A stretch of DNA of 64,000 nucleotides, from NCBI RefSeq assembly GCF_012222305.1, contig NZ_CP035730.1:2725527-2789526 (forward strand), given 5' to 3'. The translations under genes and the position numbers were made by a program. Positions 8,710-17,718 of this stretch are shown in pieces. The notes under the pieces are model-generated. The model saw only the letters and a program-made list of their open reading frames with translations. It had not been told where the DNA came from and made no database searches. This stretch comes from Sulfolobus sp. S-194 (GTDB taxonomy: Archaea; Thermoproteota; Thermoprotei_A; Sulfolobales; Sulfolobaceae). The stretch's first letter is position 1. Each line of letters starts with the position of its first letter.

Positions 8710-9105
8710 TCAACCAAATATCTTTTTCTGTATCCTTCTATACAAGTACAATACACCCAATTGTATTATGCATAATCCTATAATGGTTAGGGCCAAATAT
8801 ACTATATACAATGGTAAGGAAAAGAATGATAGATACAGAGAATATATCACAATTGCTATAACCGATTTTATAATCCCATACATGACCGCGTCTTTCAATT
8901 GAGCTATTATCAACCCAAGAATCACTCCGTTTATGACTGCGGACCATAAGGGAACTGCGAATAATAGCGAAAATATTAAACTACCTTTAGCTAGACCTAA
9001 GCTTTCTAATGCGGTATAGATGGAAGCGGAGAAAAATATGTTTACAAAATAAAGGAGACCGCCAATAAACCTAATAGTACTTAATTGTTTTTCAACCCCT
9101 TCCAT
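8710..9105 (-). CDS. Four-helix membrane protein, first gene of an operon
   Basis: 131 residues with four predicted transmembrane helices (FIGGLLYFVNIFFSASIYTA, SLIFSLLFAVPLWSAVINGV, a third around IKSVIAIVIYSLYLSFF, a fourth around LALTIIGLCIIQLGVLYL) and a short basic C terminus (YRRIQKK). The ATG is preceded on the minus strand by GGTGAATTAG, a good Shine-Dalgarno match, and about 45 bases upstream by a TATA-like AAATATATAAGG, so this gene has a leader, unlike most others here. Role unknown; it may anchor the two soluble products encoded downstream. Confidence 0.65.
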   Translation of the reverse strand: MEGVEKQLSTIRFIGGLLYFVNIFFSASIYTALESLGLAKGSLIFSLLFAVPLWSAVINGVILGLIIAQLKDAVMYGIIKSVIAIVIYSLYLSFFSLPLYIVYLALTIIGLCIIQLGVLYLYRRIQKKIFG

Positions 9106-9535
9106 CTAATTCACCACAAATAATATATAGACATTATACCTTATATATTTATATTAATAAAAGTACAAAAACTTAACAATTAATTAATTAAAACTTTCTA
9201 AAAATAAGTTAAAAAATTATAAATTAAACTAGATTTGATTAAATTTAAATTTTCAAGGTATTATCTCAATTTTGTAAATATAATACAGAATATAGTTTAA
9301 CTCTCTACTTAACTTCTATCGAAATATGCACCTAAATCCCTTCACTACCAATTCACAGTGACTTAAATCCATTTTATGTCAAATGTTAAAAGTATATTTT
9401 CTCTTAATAGGGTTAGATATCACTTCACAATAAGGGAAAGTGATTTATAGAAAAAGATAGTAAACAACTTGTTTTAGAACCTGTACTTAGCCTTATGATC
9501 AATTTGTGTACTTGATGAAAAACAGTAAAGGAATT
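9106..9535. other. Gene-free AT-rich stretch
   Basis: Contains the promoter and Shine-Dalgarno of the 8117-9105 operon at its left end. The rest is AT-rich with no credible reading frame. A loose inverted repeat ATCACTT-N13-AAGTGAT occurs near 9420-9446. No RNA gene or repeat family member was recognised. Confidence 0.5.
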
Positions 9536-10546
9536 TCACTCAACTAATTTACTAATATCCTTAAATTTTAGTGGATTTCCAAGAACAAATAATATTTCTC
9601 CTGGCTTTACTTCTGTTTCTTTAGAAAAGTAAGGATCTAGCTTTCCATCATGAAGTATTGCTATGGGTATTGTGCCTTCTGGAAGTTCGCTTAGCTTAAA
9701 GTTTTTCTTTACTTCAAAAACTCCGATTGAATAATCCCTATCGCTTGATGGGTAGACGATTCCTGCAAAGTTCTTTGAGATAGCTGCTGATGCCATAATC
9801 CTACCCATAAATTCTTCAAAAGGAATTACAATATCTGCTCCTGCTGTTTTAAATACGTCAATTAATGATGAGTCCTTTATCATCGTTACAATTGTTAATG
9901 GTGGGTTTAGCTTTTGGACTTTTAGTGTAATTAATAGTGTTTGCGAATCATCTTCCATAGCTATTATTGCCGAGTTAGCGTTTTTTATTCCAGCAGAAAG
10001 TAAGTTATTTTCATCATTAGGATCACCAAAGATTACTTTATCACTCTTCAATTCGTCATAAAGCTTTTTGGAATTAGTAACCACTACGTAGTCTTTCCCT
10101 AATATTTCAAGCCTTTTAACCGCAGATAAAATACTTTCTGTGTTACCAATTAATACAATATGACCCTTCATAAGCTTACCTCTCCACCTTGCTCTAGCAT
10201 CTATCCAAGTATTCCTATTTAATATTGTAGATATTAAAGATTGGGCCATACTAGCAAATAATCCTACAGTAAACAAGATCATTACTGTAAGAAACAACTT
10301 CTCTTGAGAGGGCATTTGATATATATCTGGTGCATAAAGTCCTACTGTTGTAATAACATTTACTGCAGCATATATTGCTGAAATCCAATCTAGGCCTTGA
10401 TAATATACAAAAACTAGTGCTATAGTATAAACAACTATACTAAGTAAAACTAGTTGAACGTAAATCCTTCTTAAAACGGAATAGGGTGCTGCAATTGTTT
10501 CTAAAATTCTAATGATGTATTTATTCCAAATCCTTATCTTATCCAC
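9536..10546 (-). CDS. Ion channel with TrkA-N/RCK domain, atypical filter
   Basis: Architecture of a two-helix potassium channel: helix 1 around residues 30-50, pore loop 55-73, helix 2 around 84-105, then a soluble TrkA-N (RCK) nucleotide-binding domain (HIVLIGNTESILSAVKRL, then VIFGDPNDENNLLSAG) and a TrkA-C domain at the end (KLDPYFSKETEVKPGEILFV). The filter reads TTVGLYAP (66-73) instead of TVGYGD, and the usual GxGxxG of the RCK domain is GNTESI. Either ion selectivity differs or the channel is a regulatory relative. Inner membrane, RCK ring in the cytoplasm. Monocistronic, divergent from the MFS gene. Confidence 0.82.
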   Translation of the reverse strand: MDKIRIWNKYIIRILETIAAPYSVLRRIYVQLVLLSIVVYTIALVFVYYQGLDWISAIYAAVNVITTVGLYAPDIYQMPSQEKLFLTVMILFTVGLFASMAQSLISTILNRNTWIDARARWRGKLMKGHIVLIGNTESILSAVKRLEILGKDYVVVTNSKKLYDELKSDKVIFGDPNDENNLLSAGIKNANSAIIAMEDDSQTLLITLKVQKLNPPLTIVTMIKDSSLIDVFKTAGADIVIPFEEFMGRIMASAAISKNFAGIVYPSSDRDYSIGVFEVKKNFKLSELPEGTIPIAILHDGKLDPYFSKETEVKPGEILFVLGNPLKFKDISKLVE

Positions 10547-10660
10547 AATTTTAAATTATAGTTTAGAATAATAAGACTAATGTTAGAGCTGTTAAAACTA
10601 TAATTACAAAAATTCAAAGTTGCTTAAAGCTTATATATTCTTAAAAAGTATAAATTTCTG

Positions 10661-12082
10661 ATGTCAGACAAGCCTACAAAAGAACAAATCTATAAAAAAG
10701 TGGCTGAGTTGACTGCAAGAATTGATAGATTACCTACAATGGTTTTACCAATATCGGTAATTCTTGCATTAGCATTTGGATACTTTATAGCATTATACGA
10801 TGTAATAGATATTGGTATTGCCTTCTCTGGAACATCACTACCATATACTGGCTTAACTTCAACTCAAGCTTCTATTGTAGTCTCTATGGGATTAGCTGGC
10901 TATATACCTGGAGCAATACTTCTGGGATTTTTTGCTGATAAGTACGGTAGGAAACCAATGTTAATGTTTACTGCATTACTAACAGCTATAGGTAGCTTAG
11001 GAAACGCATTATCATTTAATTTCCCAATGTTTATAGTCTTTAGATTTATAACCGGTATGGGAATTGGCGGTGATTTAATATTAGTACCAACTTACATAGT
11101 AGAAATGGTCCCAGCAGTAAAAAGAGGACAGTATTTTAACCTAGTTTATATTGCTGGATGGGCTGGTTTAGGATTAGGACCGTTTCTAGCCTCAGTAATT
11201 GACTTATTAAACCCAGCAATTGGTTGGAGGGTAATATTCTTAATTGGTGCTACTTTAGCATTTATAGTATTGATAATAAGGTCTCACGCTAGCGAAACTG
11301 TAAGAATGTTAGCGTTAAAAGGAAAACTTGATGAAGCTGAAAAAATTGTAGCTGAAATGGAAGAGAAAGCAATACAGAAAACAGGTATGCCATTACCTCC
11401 TTATAATCCCTTAAATTATAAGGTTGAGGAGAAAAATCCCTTTAGTGTATTTAAGAACAAGAAGTACGCAATAAGGATAATTTCTGTGATGTTGTCTATC
11501 TTCTTCTTCTATTTTGGAGAATATCCATACTTAACAGAATTCTTGTTATGGGCTGGAGGATTATCAAATCTTACAAAGGCCCAGATTAACGAGTTAACGT
11601 TTTTATATGGTTTGGCTGGTGTTGCAACATTTTTAGGGGCTATAGCATTAAGATATATAGTTGAAAAAGTAAGGAGAGCTATTTTAACTACTTTAGCATA
11701 TTTTGTCGGAATGCTGTTAGGAGTACTAATTGCTACCATAGGCACTATTAATTATAATGTGCCTTTAGCATTTGTCGGAATGCTATTGACAAACTTTATT
11801 GGTGTAGGATGGAGTAATCAGTTAAATTACTTAAATGGAACCGAAAATGTGCCTACATATGCTAGAGCAACATCATTTGCTTTCAGTGATGGTGCTGCTC
11901 ATTTAGGAGCTGCAATATCAACAGCAATAATATTACCAATTATAAGCAGTATAGGTGCCCTACCAACTTGGGTATTATTCCAAGTACCAATGGTCATTAT
12001 GGGGATTGTGTTAATCTTTGTATTACCTAATACAATTGGTCAAAGTTTAGAGAAAATAAATGAAGCTGAAGCAGGGGCTTAA
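10661..12082 (+). CDS. MFS transporter, sugar/organic-acid porter type
   Basis: 473 residues with 12 predicted helices. The inter-helix 2/3 loop has the MFS signature GFFADKYGRKPML, and GIGGDLILVPTYIVEM is typical of the sugar and aromatic-acid porter subfamilies. A long cytoplasmic loop (about residues 215-265) separates the two six-helix halves. The N-terminal 35 residues are charged and cytoplasmic. A TATA-like TTAAAGCTTATATATTC stretch precedes the ATG. Substrate cannot be assigned. The stop codon shares three bases with that of the convergent gene at 12079. Confidence 0.88.
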   Translation: MSDKPTKEQIYKKVAELTARIDRLPTMVLPISVILALAFGYFIALYDVIDIGIAFSGTSLPYTGLTSTQASIVVSMGLAGYIPGAILLGFFADKYGRKPMLMFTALLTAIGSLGNALSFNFPMFIVFRFITGMGIGGDLILVPTYIVEMVPAVKRGQYFNLVYIAGWAGLGLGPFLASVIDLLNPAIGWRVIFLIGATLAFIVLIIRSHASETVRMLALKGKLDEAEKIVAEMEEKAIQKTGMPLPPYNPLNYKVEEKNPFSVFKNKKYAIRIISVMLSIFFFYFGEYPYLTEFLLWAGGLSNLTKAQINELTFLYGLAGVATFLGAIALRYIVEKVRRAILTTLAYFVGMLLGVLIATIGTINYNVPLAFVGMLLTNFIGVGWSNQLNYLNGTENVPTYARATSFAFSDGAAHLGAAISTAIILPIISSIGALPTWVLFQVPMVIMGIVLIFVLPNTIGQSLEKINEAEAGA

Positions 12083-12327
12083 ATCCTAAGACATTCTTTA
12101 ATTTTTTCTATTAGTATTTCTGCGTCGTCTTTTTCTATGTGGACGAAATATCTCCAACTTTCGTCATTAAGAGAAGGAAAGTTCAAAATAATATTAGATA
12201 TTGCTTTGCATTCTTCTGTATTTTCTACCTTATCTGGATTATTCTTCAAAAACTGTTTAATAAAATTTATAGCAGTTAAAGGTTTTCCCATTCTAACTAG
12301 ATTTAATGCATATTTAATTTCCTCCAT
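12079..12327 (-). CDS. Unknown 82-residue helical protein
   Basis: Short helical protein, possibly one TPR-like helical pair (YALNLVRMGKPLTAINFIKQFLKNNPDK). It overlaps the 3' end of the APC permease gene by 25 bases on the same strand, so the two are cotranscribed. No known domain beyond that resemblance; no membrane segment. It could be a soluble partner of the permease, but that is inference from linkage only. Confidence 0.6.
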   Translation of the reverse strand: MEEIKYALNLVRMGKPLTAINFIKQFLKNNPDKVENTEECKAISNIILNFPSLNDESWRYFVHIEKDDAEILIEKIKECLRI

Positions 12328-13619
12328 TCTAATCCCCAGCTTATAATTCCTATTATTACACCTCCAATTAATGAAAGTATTCCAACTAATGTTGTTAAAC
12401 CAGAGTACGGCACTATATTTGAGTAAACACCGTATCCCATTAAAATAACTGCTGAAAATGATAACAAGATATGATATAGCCTAAATCCTATCATTTTCCT
12501 TGAAAATAGTGGGAATAAAGCAGACACTATTACATGTGAACCGTACAAAGTAACTAGAGAGGCTTCTGTAGTTAGTGAGTATACTAGGGAGTACTCACCA
12601 GTAATCCCAGCTATCAAATTGATTAAAAGAAAGAACAAAGCTACTGCTAAAATCGATTTCAACATATCTTTTCTAAGTAAGCTGTAAGTTAATCTGGATA
12701 AAGCTACATAAGCGGCAGTCACAGAACCAATTAAGCTGTTTATAGTAAAGATAAATATCAATAATGCCATACTATTTCCCATAAGCTTTTGTGCAATATA
12801 GTATGCAGGGTACTGAGTGACATTTAGTAAGTTTTCCATACCAGAATTTGAATATCCGGCGAATGCGATTTCAAAATATGAGGCAAAAAGTACTGAGATT
12901 GATGCTATCCAATAAGCATAAAGATAGGATTTTGCTACTGTTTTTCCTTTTCCTATAGCCTCATAACCTAGAAAGAACGAGGCACCACCACCTGCAAGTG
13001 TAAAACCTACTGCTAAAGCCCCAGAAAAGAAATCTGATACTGGTACTGAAATCTTTAAGGGATTCAAAGAGAACCCTGTAATAGATATTACTTTTATTCC
13101 TAAGATAAATATTAAGATTACTTCAATAGTTGAAGTTAAAAGTGCATAAAAAAGTGGTGGTCTTATTCCGCTTAAAAGTAAAAGAGTTAGAACTATAGGA
13201 ATTAATATTTCTATGAGAGTGACCATAACAGGTGGGAAAGAAAATTCAGAAGTTATTACTATTCCGGTAAGGTAAGTTGTAGCTGAAGGTAAATATATAG
13301 CGTAGCTTATCCAGTACAGCCAGCCAGCGATTTTCCCCAAAAGTTCACCACCACTCCTTCTAGCAAATTCATATATACCTCCAGTTGAAGCAATTACTTT
13401 TGAGTACTCATATCCAATTAATACCCACAAAAAGTAGATTAGCACACCAAAAATCCCAGCTATAAATGTCGAGGACAAGGAGTATTGGAGAGCGTATGTT
13501 AAATATGCTGAGGCAGAACCTAAAGGGGCTATGGAACTTAAAGATTGCGCATAAATAAGATATCTTGGTATCGTATTTTCTTTTGGCTCTAATTTCTTGG
13601 ATAAGTTAACCATACGCAT
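12303..13619 (-). CDS. APC superfamily amino acid permease
   Basis: 438 residues, about 12 hydrophobic segments. The first helix carries QSLSSIAPLGSASAYLTYAL, which matches the conserved substrate-binding region of APC transporters, and GGIYEFARRSGGELLGKIAGW is the typical loop after helix 2. It should be a secondary amino acid or amine importer in the cytoplasmic membrane. ATG 13613 (MVNLSKK) is an alternative start 6 bases downstream. Divergent from the small coiled-coil gene at 13652, with 32 bases between. Confidence 0.88.
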   Translation of the reverse strand: MRMVNLSKKLEPKENTIPRYLIYAQSLSSIAPLGSASAYLTYALQYSLSSTFIAGIFGVLIYFLWVLIGYEYSKVIASTGGIYEFARRSGGELLGKIAGWLYWISYAIYLPSATTYLTGIVITSEFSFPPVMVTLIEILIPIVLTLLLLSGIRPPLFYALLTSTIEVILIFILGIKVISITGFSLNPLKISVPVSDFFSGALAVGFTLAGGGASFFLGYEAIGKGKTVAKSYLYAYWIASISVLFASYFEIAFAGYSNSGMENLLNVTQYPAYYIAQKLMGNSMALLIFIFTINSLIGSVTAAYVALSRLTYSLLRKDMLKSILAVALFFLLINLIAGITGEYSLVYSLTTEASLVTLYGSHVIVSALFPLFSRKMIGFRLYHILLSFSAVILMGYGVYSNIVPYSGLTTLVGILSLIGGVIIGIISWGLEWRKLNMH

Positions 13620-13651
13620 AATTTAAATAAGACTAATTTAATTTTTTTCTG

Positions 13652-13846
13652 ATGGATAAGGAAAAGATAAAAAACATGTTAGAAGAACTTAAAGACGAGA
13701 TAGATTCAGTTTCTTCTGAAATAGATGACTTATTGGATAATATAGATGATTTAAGCGAAGATGAATTAAAAAACAAGATAAATGATATTGTAGATTCAAT
13801 TGCAGACTTAAAGGATGATGCTAGAGATTTACAGAAATCACTCTAA
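13652..13846 (+). CDS. Small acidic coiled-coil protein
   Basis: 64 residues, almost entirely heptad-patterned and acidic (EIDDLLDNIDDLSEDELKNK), with no cysteine, aromatic cluster or membrane segment. Leucine/isoleucine spacing suggests an antiparallel or oligomeric coiled coil. It starts about 32 bases from the divergent APC gene. No function can be assigned; the size and composition resemble structural or adaptor peptides. Confidence 0.65.
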   Translation: MDKEKIKNMLEELKDEIDSVSSEIDDLLDNIDDLSEDELKNKINDIVDSIADLKDDARDLQKSL

Positions 13847-13909
13847 TTTTTTATCATACCGTATTATTTTAAAGATAAATTTAAATTTGTGAAGTTTAAT
13901 AATTAATTC

Positions 13910-14107
13910 ATGCTTATTACACCTGAATTAGCAGTAAGGATAATACTTACTTTAATAGGTATTATTACTGGTTTTTATGGTATAATGCATATTCTATTTT
14001 ATAAATTACAACTTCCAGGCTTTGAAGGGAAATGGGTTATGAACATGTCTGCGACATTATTAACGATTTCTGTAGTGTTAATTGTATTAGCCTATACCTT
14101 TATTTAG
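13910..14107 (+). CDS. Two-helix small membrane protein
   Basis: 65 residues with two transmembrane helices (LAVRIILTLIGIITGFYGIM and MSATLLTISVVLIVLAYTFI) joined by a short loop LQLPGFEGKW. ATG 13910 follows a TATA-like AAATTTAAATTTG by about 25 bases, fitting a leaderless transcript. Not recognised as a known respiratory or secretion subunit, though size and topology would fit an accessory subunit of a membrane complex. Confidence 0.65.
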   Translation: MLITPELAVRIILTLIGIITGFYGIMHILFYKLQLPGFEGKWVMNMSATLLTISVVLIVLAYTFI

Positions 14108-14129
14108 TCTCTTTTAACAACTTTGTAAA

Positions 14130-14768
14130 ATGATAAGAATTGGAAAAATAGGAAAAGATGAAGAAGAGTACTATTTTGCTTTTGATAACGGAAAATGGAG
14201 GCAAATTAAAGTCAAAAATAAGATATGGCGTTCTGTTAAGGGTTTAAAATATATTGAGGGAGAAATAGATGAACAAGATGAGACTATTATAAAGAAGATA
14301 TATAAGAATAAGGAGAGAACTTTCGTAAATTATTATGTGGTTTGTAAAGGTGATTTGAAAGAATTAGACTTGAAGTGCGAAGAAAAAGATAAGATCTTAA
14401 ATAAAATTCTTTATATTTGTGACTATGAAAATAAGATAAAACTTTATCAATATGAGGGAAACCTTTTTGATGATAAATTGCAACTACAGAACTATATTTA
14501 TAATAAATTGAAAAAAGATTTTGATAACGAACTTATAAAGATAGAAGGAAAAGTTAAAGTTGAGACCGATAAAGCTTGCTTATTCCTATCAAATGGAATA
14601 GAAGTTTGGATCCCTAAGAGTATTTGTTCCTTAGGAGAGAGTTATGTTGAAGTACCACTTTGGTTCGCAAGGAGCAGAGGATTAATTAGTGAAAAAGAAT
14701 ATAATCAGATAATTAATGACAAAATGAAAAAATATGAAAATGAGTTAAGCAAAATTGTCTTTATTTAA
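14130..14768 (+). CDS. Unknown 212-residue soluble protein
   Basis: Lysine- and glutamate-rich soluble protein with alternating beta/alpha pattern. The C-terminal third (LFLSNGIEVWIPKSICSLG, followed by YVEVPLWFARSRGLI) looks like a compact OB- or SH3-like domain of the kind found in many archaeal hypothetical proteins. It starts 22 bases after the two-helix membrane protein gene and overlaps the convergent gene at 14761 by 8 bases. No catalytic motif seen. Confidence 0.65.
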   Translation: MIRIGKIGKDEEEYYFAFDNGKWRQIKVKNKIWRSVKGLKYIEGEIDEQDETIIKKIYKNKERTFVNYYVVCKGDLKELDLKCEEKDKILNKILYICDYENKIKLYQYEGNLFDDKLQLQNYIYNKLKKDFDNELIKIEGKVKVETDKACLFLSNGIEVWIPKSICSLGESYVEVPLWFARSRGLISEKEYNQIINDKMKKYENELSKIVFI

Positions 14769-15102
14769 TAAAATGATGCTTCTCGTCTTCCACTATTTTA
14801 GCCATTTCTCCGTTTATTTCGAAGTTTTTATAGTAAAAATCTAGAGCTTGAGACTCTATTTTATTAACTACTTTTCGTATTATAGGCATACCCATTATTC
14901 CAACTAATATTCCTACTAGAAAGAGAGTATAATAGACTGGTTTTTCTAACAAACTCCTTCTGAACCTCTTAAAATATTCCCAATGTGAAAGTTCATTTTC
15001 ATACGCTATATGAAATCTGTCCTCTTTTCTAATTAAGTAAATTCCCTTTGCTAGACCAGTAGCTCCAGACTCACCTAATAACGCAAATAAGTATTTATCC
15101 AT
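14761..15102 (-). CDS. Possible small di-iron (ferritin/COQ7-like) membrane protein
   Basis: 113 residues. GESGATGLAKGIYLI followed by ENELSHWEYF resembles the first half of the ferritin-like fold of COQ7/demethoxyubiquinone hydroxylase and VIT1-type proteins: E11 and the ExxH pair E37/H40. A single membrane-embedded segment YYTLFLVGILVGIMGMPIIR follows (COQ7 proteins have a similar glycine-rich piece), and a second ExxH (E107/H110) lies at the C terminus. This spacing would supply two metal half-sites, but the protein is shorter than COQ7. The di-iron reading is inference from motifs; otherwise the protein is unknown. Confidence 0.45.
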   Translation of the reverse strand: MDKYLFALLGESGATGLAKGIYLIRKEDRFHIAYENELSHWEYFKRFRRSLLEKPVYYTLFLVGILVGIMGMPIIRKVVNKIESQALDFYYKNFEINGEMAKIVEDEKHHFIK

Positions 15103-15189
15103 AAGAGGTTAATAGATAAGGGATAATAAAAAGGATTGTAAATATTTTTATTTCATAGTATATTAAGGGACAAATAAAAGACTAAAGGA

Positions 15190-15480
15190 GTCTAATAAAA
15201 TTCCTATGAGTTACGCAAAAACATGGAGGAGTTTTCGAATAGTTTAGTAAGTTTAAGGAAGAGGTAAATAAAGATTTGCAGGACTTCAATTATGTTTAAC
15301 TCATTTTAGTATAGAACATAATACGGAGAAAACCACGTTAGAATTCATAAGGAAGAGTTTAACACTTAGTGGTATTGATACTTCAGATATTAGGCATGGA
15401 TTTGTAGAAAGCAAAAATAGAGGGAGAAAGTATTTCTATGAGAGTGACGGTTATATTTAGAATATCGAGAATATTCTATT
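15190..15480 (+). pseudogene. Decayed reading frame of unknown origin
   Basis: Protein-like pieces occur in successive frames of the plus strand: LRKNMEEFSNS, then FKEEVNKDLQDFNYV, then FIRKSLTLSGIDTSDIRHGF and SKNRGRKYFYESDGYI before a stop near 15460. Together they look like one gene broken by at least two frameshifts. No family is recognised. The rest of the 15103-15813 interval is AT-rich and shows nothing else that I can support. Confidence 0.4.
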
Positions 15481-15813
15481 ACCAATAAAATCATAACATT
15501 TACTTATGAGTTAATAAAATATTTAATTTAACTTTTTTAGTCTTCTTGTTTATTAATAAAAAGTTTTAATCAATAGAACGATTTTTCTTATATGCTTTTA
15601 AGGTAGTAAAGTAATGATTTTTCTATAGGTCTTATGCATTTTTAAGCAAAGAACCTATGTGATAATAAGTCCCTATTTAGAAGAAGAGAAATGAAGTTTT
15701 TAGAAGAATTATCTTAGGAAGAAGAATAATTGTTTATAGTTTATTTTAATAGAATATAAGATTAAGAAATACGCGGAAAATGAGGAAATAATTGTGATAA
15801 TGGGAAAACATCT

Positions 15814-16827
15814 TTACGTTTTCTGACTAAGCTTCTTAACTTCTTTCTCTAACCAATATTCATCCAAAATAAAAGTTACTGCCTCACCTTTTCTTCCCAT
15901 TCTTCCTGTTCTTCCAATTCTGTGTATGTAGGTCCTTAAATCCTGCGGGGCATCAAAGTTTATCACTTTTTCTACTAAAGGAATATCTAAACCCCTAGAT
16001 GCTACATCAGTAGTTATTAACATATCGTACTCTCCTTCTCTAAATGCATCAATATTCCTGTTTCTAACACTTTGCGGTAAATCTCCTCTTAACTCTATTG
16101 CATTATCAAATAATCTTACTAATTTGGCAACTCTATTTCTTGTCCTTACGAAAACTATAACTCCCTTATCTTTATTTTCTTTCAAAGCTTTAACTTTACT
16201 TCTCCAATCATCTTCTACGTGTACAAATCTATGGTCAACATTAGCTAATCCTATGCAAGCCTCTATTTCTTCGTAATTAATAATAAAATCTTTTATAACC
16301 TTTCTTATTTCCTCTGGGATAGTAGCTGAAAATAAACCCGTTATTTTCCTATTATTTGTTTGTGCTAAGATTATTTTTATGTCATCAATAAATCCCATCT
16401 CAAACATTAAGTCAGCTTCATCTATAATTACAATGTCAAAAGAGGAGAGATCAATAATACCTTTACTCCATAAGTCCAGTAATCTTCCTGGAGTAGCTAC
16501 TATTATGTTTGCATCCTTAACTCTTTTAGTTTGTGTCCTATATGGCATCCCGCCATAAACTTCCGCAACATTAACATCCATATATCTTCCTATGTCCCTA
16601 ATGTGAGAAGCTACTTGCCTAGTAAGTTCTCTAGTTGGTGCTACTACAAGACTTTTCATTCCTAACTCAAGAATTGGTATTGCGTAAGCCGCGGTCTTCC
16701 CACTACCTGTCTTTGCCCTTACTACCACATTTTTTCCCTGTAACATTAAAGGGATAGTTTTCTTTTGAACTTCTGTAAGATCTCTGAAACCCATTTCTTT
16801 AATGGCTTTTTCTATTTTCTCATTCAT
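15814..16827 (-). CDS. DEAD-box RNA helicase
   Basis: ATP-dependent RNA helicase core only, 337 residues: Q motif region FRDLTEVQKKTIP, motif I AKTGSGKT, Ia PTRELTRQ, Ib TPGRLLDL, II IDEADLMFE (DEAD), III SATIP, IV VIVFVRTR, V TTDVASRGLDIP, VI HRIGRTGRMG. No extension beyond the two RecA domains, so substrate specificity must come from the core or partners. Likely roles are ribosome assembly and RNA turnover. Cytoplasmic, monocistronic, preceded by a region with an 8-bp inverted repeat (CTATCCTT at 16920-16927, AAGGATAG at 16963-16970). Confidence 0.95.
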   Translation of the reverse strand: MNEKIEKAIKEMGFRDLTEVQKKTIPLMLQGKNVVVRAKTGSGKTAAYAIPILELGMKSLVVAPTRELTRQVASHIRDIGRYMDVNVAEVYGGMPYRTQTKRVKDANIIVATPGRLLDLWSKGIIDLSSFDIVIIDEADLMFEMGFIDDIKIILAQTNNRKITGLFSATIPEEIRKVIKDFIINYEEIEACIGLANVDHRFVHVEDDWRSKVKALKENKDKGVIVFVRTRNRVAKLVRLFDNAIELRGDLPQSVRNRNIDAFREGEYDMLITTDVASRGLDIPLVEKVINFDAPQDLRTYIHRIGRTGRMGRKGEAVTFILDEYWLEKEVKKLSQKT

Positions 16828-17060
16828 AAGGTATAACTCACTAAAAGTAAAATATAAAATTATGCTTTTTCCTTAATCTGCATCTTTTTCATTTATTCTG
16901 AGCTAGCTCTTTGTGTTGGCTATCCTTAATATATCTATGTAGATTACGCGTAACGAATAAAAAAGGATAGATAACGAGTTTCGTGACATTAGCTTAAACC
17001 CTTACACTTAATCTTGATAGATGAAAAGATTAGATGAAAATGATACATTTTAATAATTAA

Positions 17061-17642
17061 TTAGTTGGTAAAAAGTAAATGCAAGTTTTTCTTCCTATAT
17101 TCAAGAATCCTAGAACTTATCTTTACAAAATCCTCTATTTCATCATTATTTAAATTAAAGATATGGGCAACTTCATTAGCAGTTTCTTTCAAGAGTATTT
17201 TTGTTTGCTCACAATCTAAAGACCTTACTATCTCGACTCCTTCATTATAACTTTTCATATCACTCCATAATTTAAACCTCGTAACCGGCTTATTTATTAT
17301 TTCCACTACGTAATATAAGGGTTTCCAAGCAGATAATGAGTGTCCATGATCTATTATATAAGCTGTATTAGTATTATCTACCATTACATGTTCTTCCTTT
17401 AAGTCAATATTTAATAACCATTCCTCAAACGCTAAAGCCCTCTTAATCTTATCTGCATTCCTTGATTTTCCATCTGATTTCTTTTGCAGAAGTTTCATCA
17501 TTAGTCCCTCTTCTTTTGGAACTATTTCCAGTACTGGCATGTCTAATACTCTTCCTATTCTTGATGAAAAGAGCTCTGCTATTACTTCATATTTTGTATT
17601 AATATCATTCTCTTTCTTGTATTTCTTAATGAAAAATTGCAC
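17061..17642 (-). CDS. HipA-like kinase-fold protein
   Basis: The order of motifs matches the HipA-like family: an N-terminal half with LFSSRIGRVLDMPVLEIVPKEEG, then AFEEWLLNIDLKEEHVMV (counterpart of FxxWIxNxDRHxxNxLV) and AYIIDHGHSL (the metal-binding Asp of the second kinase motif). The catalytic-loop DRHxxN is changed (DLKEEH), so kinase activity is doubtful. At 193 residues it lacks the N-terminal HipA lobe and no antitoxin (HipB) is adjacent. GTG 17642 is the start; TTTTTTAAG on the minus strand lies about 25 bases upstream. Divergent from the LysO gene. Confidence 0.65.
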   Translation of the reverse strand: MQFFIKKYKKENDINTKYEVIAELFSSRIGRVLDMPVLEIVPKEEGLMMKLLQKKSDGKSRNADKIKRALAFEEWLLNIDLKEEHVMVDNTNTAYIIDHGHSLSAWKPLYYVVEIINKPVTRFKLWSDMKSYNEGVEIVRSLDCEQTKILLKETANEVAHIFNLNNDEIEDFVKISSRILEYRKKNLHLLFTN

Positions 17643-17718
17643 TTGGGTTAAAAGTTTTGCGATCTTAAAAAACTTACTAAAAGATGAATATTTATACTCA
17701 TCCCTTCAATCCTACTTT

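Noticed and set aside
17539..17718. N-terminal extension of the lysine exporter gene
   Set aside because: It would overlap the HipA-like gene and include the promoter TATA box; the family starts at ATG 17719.
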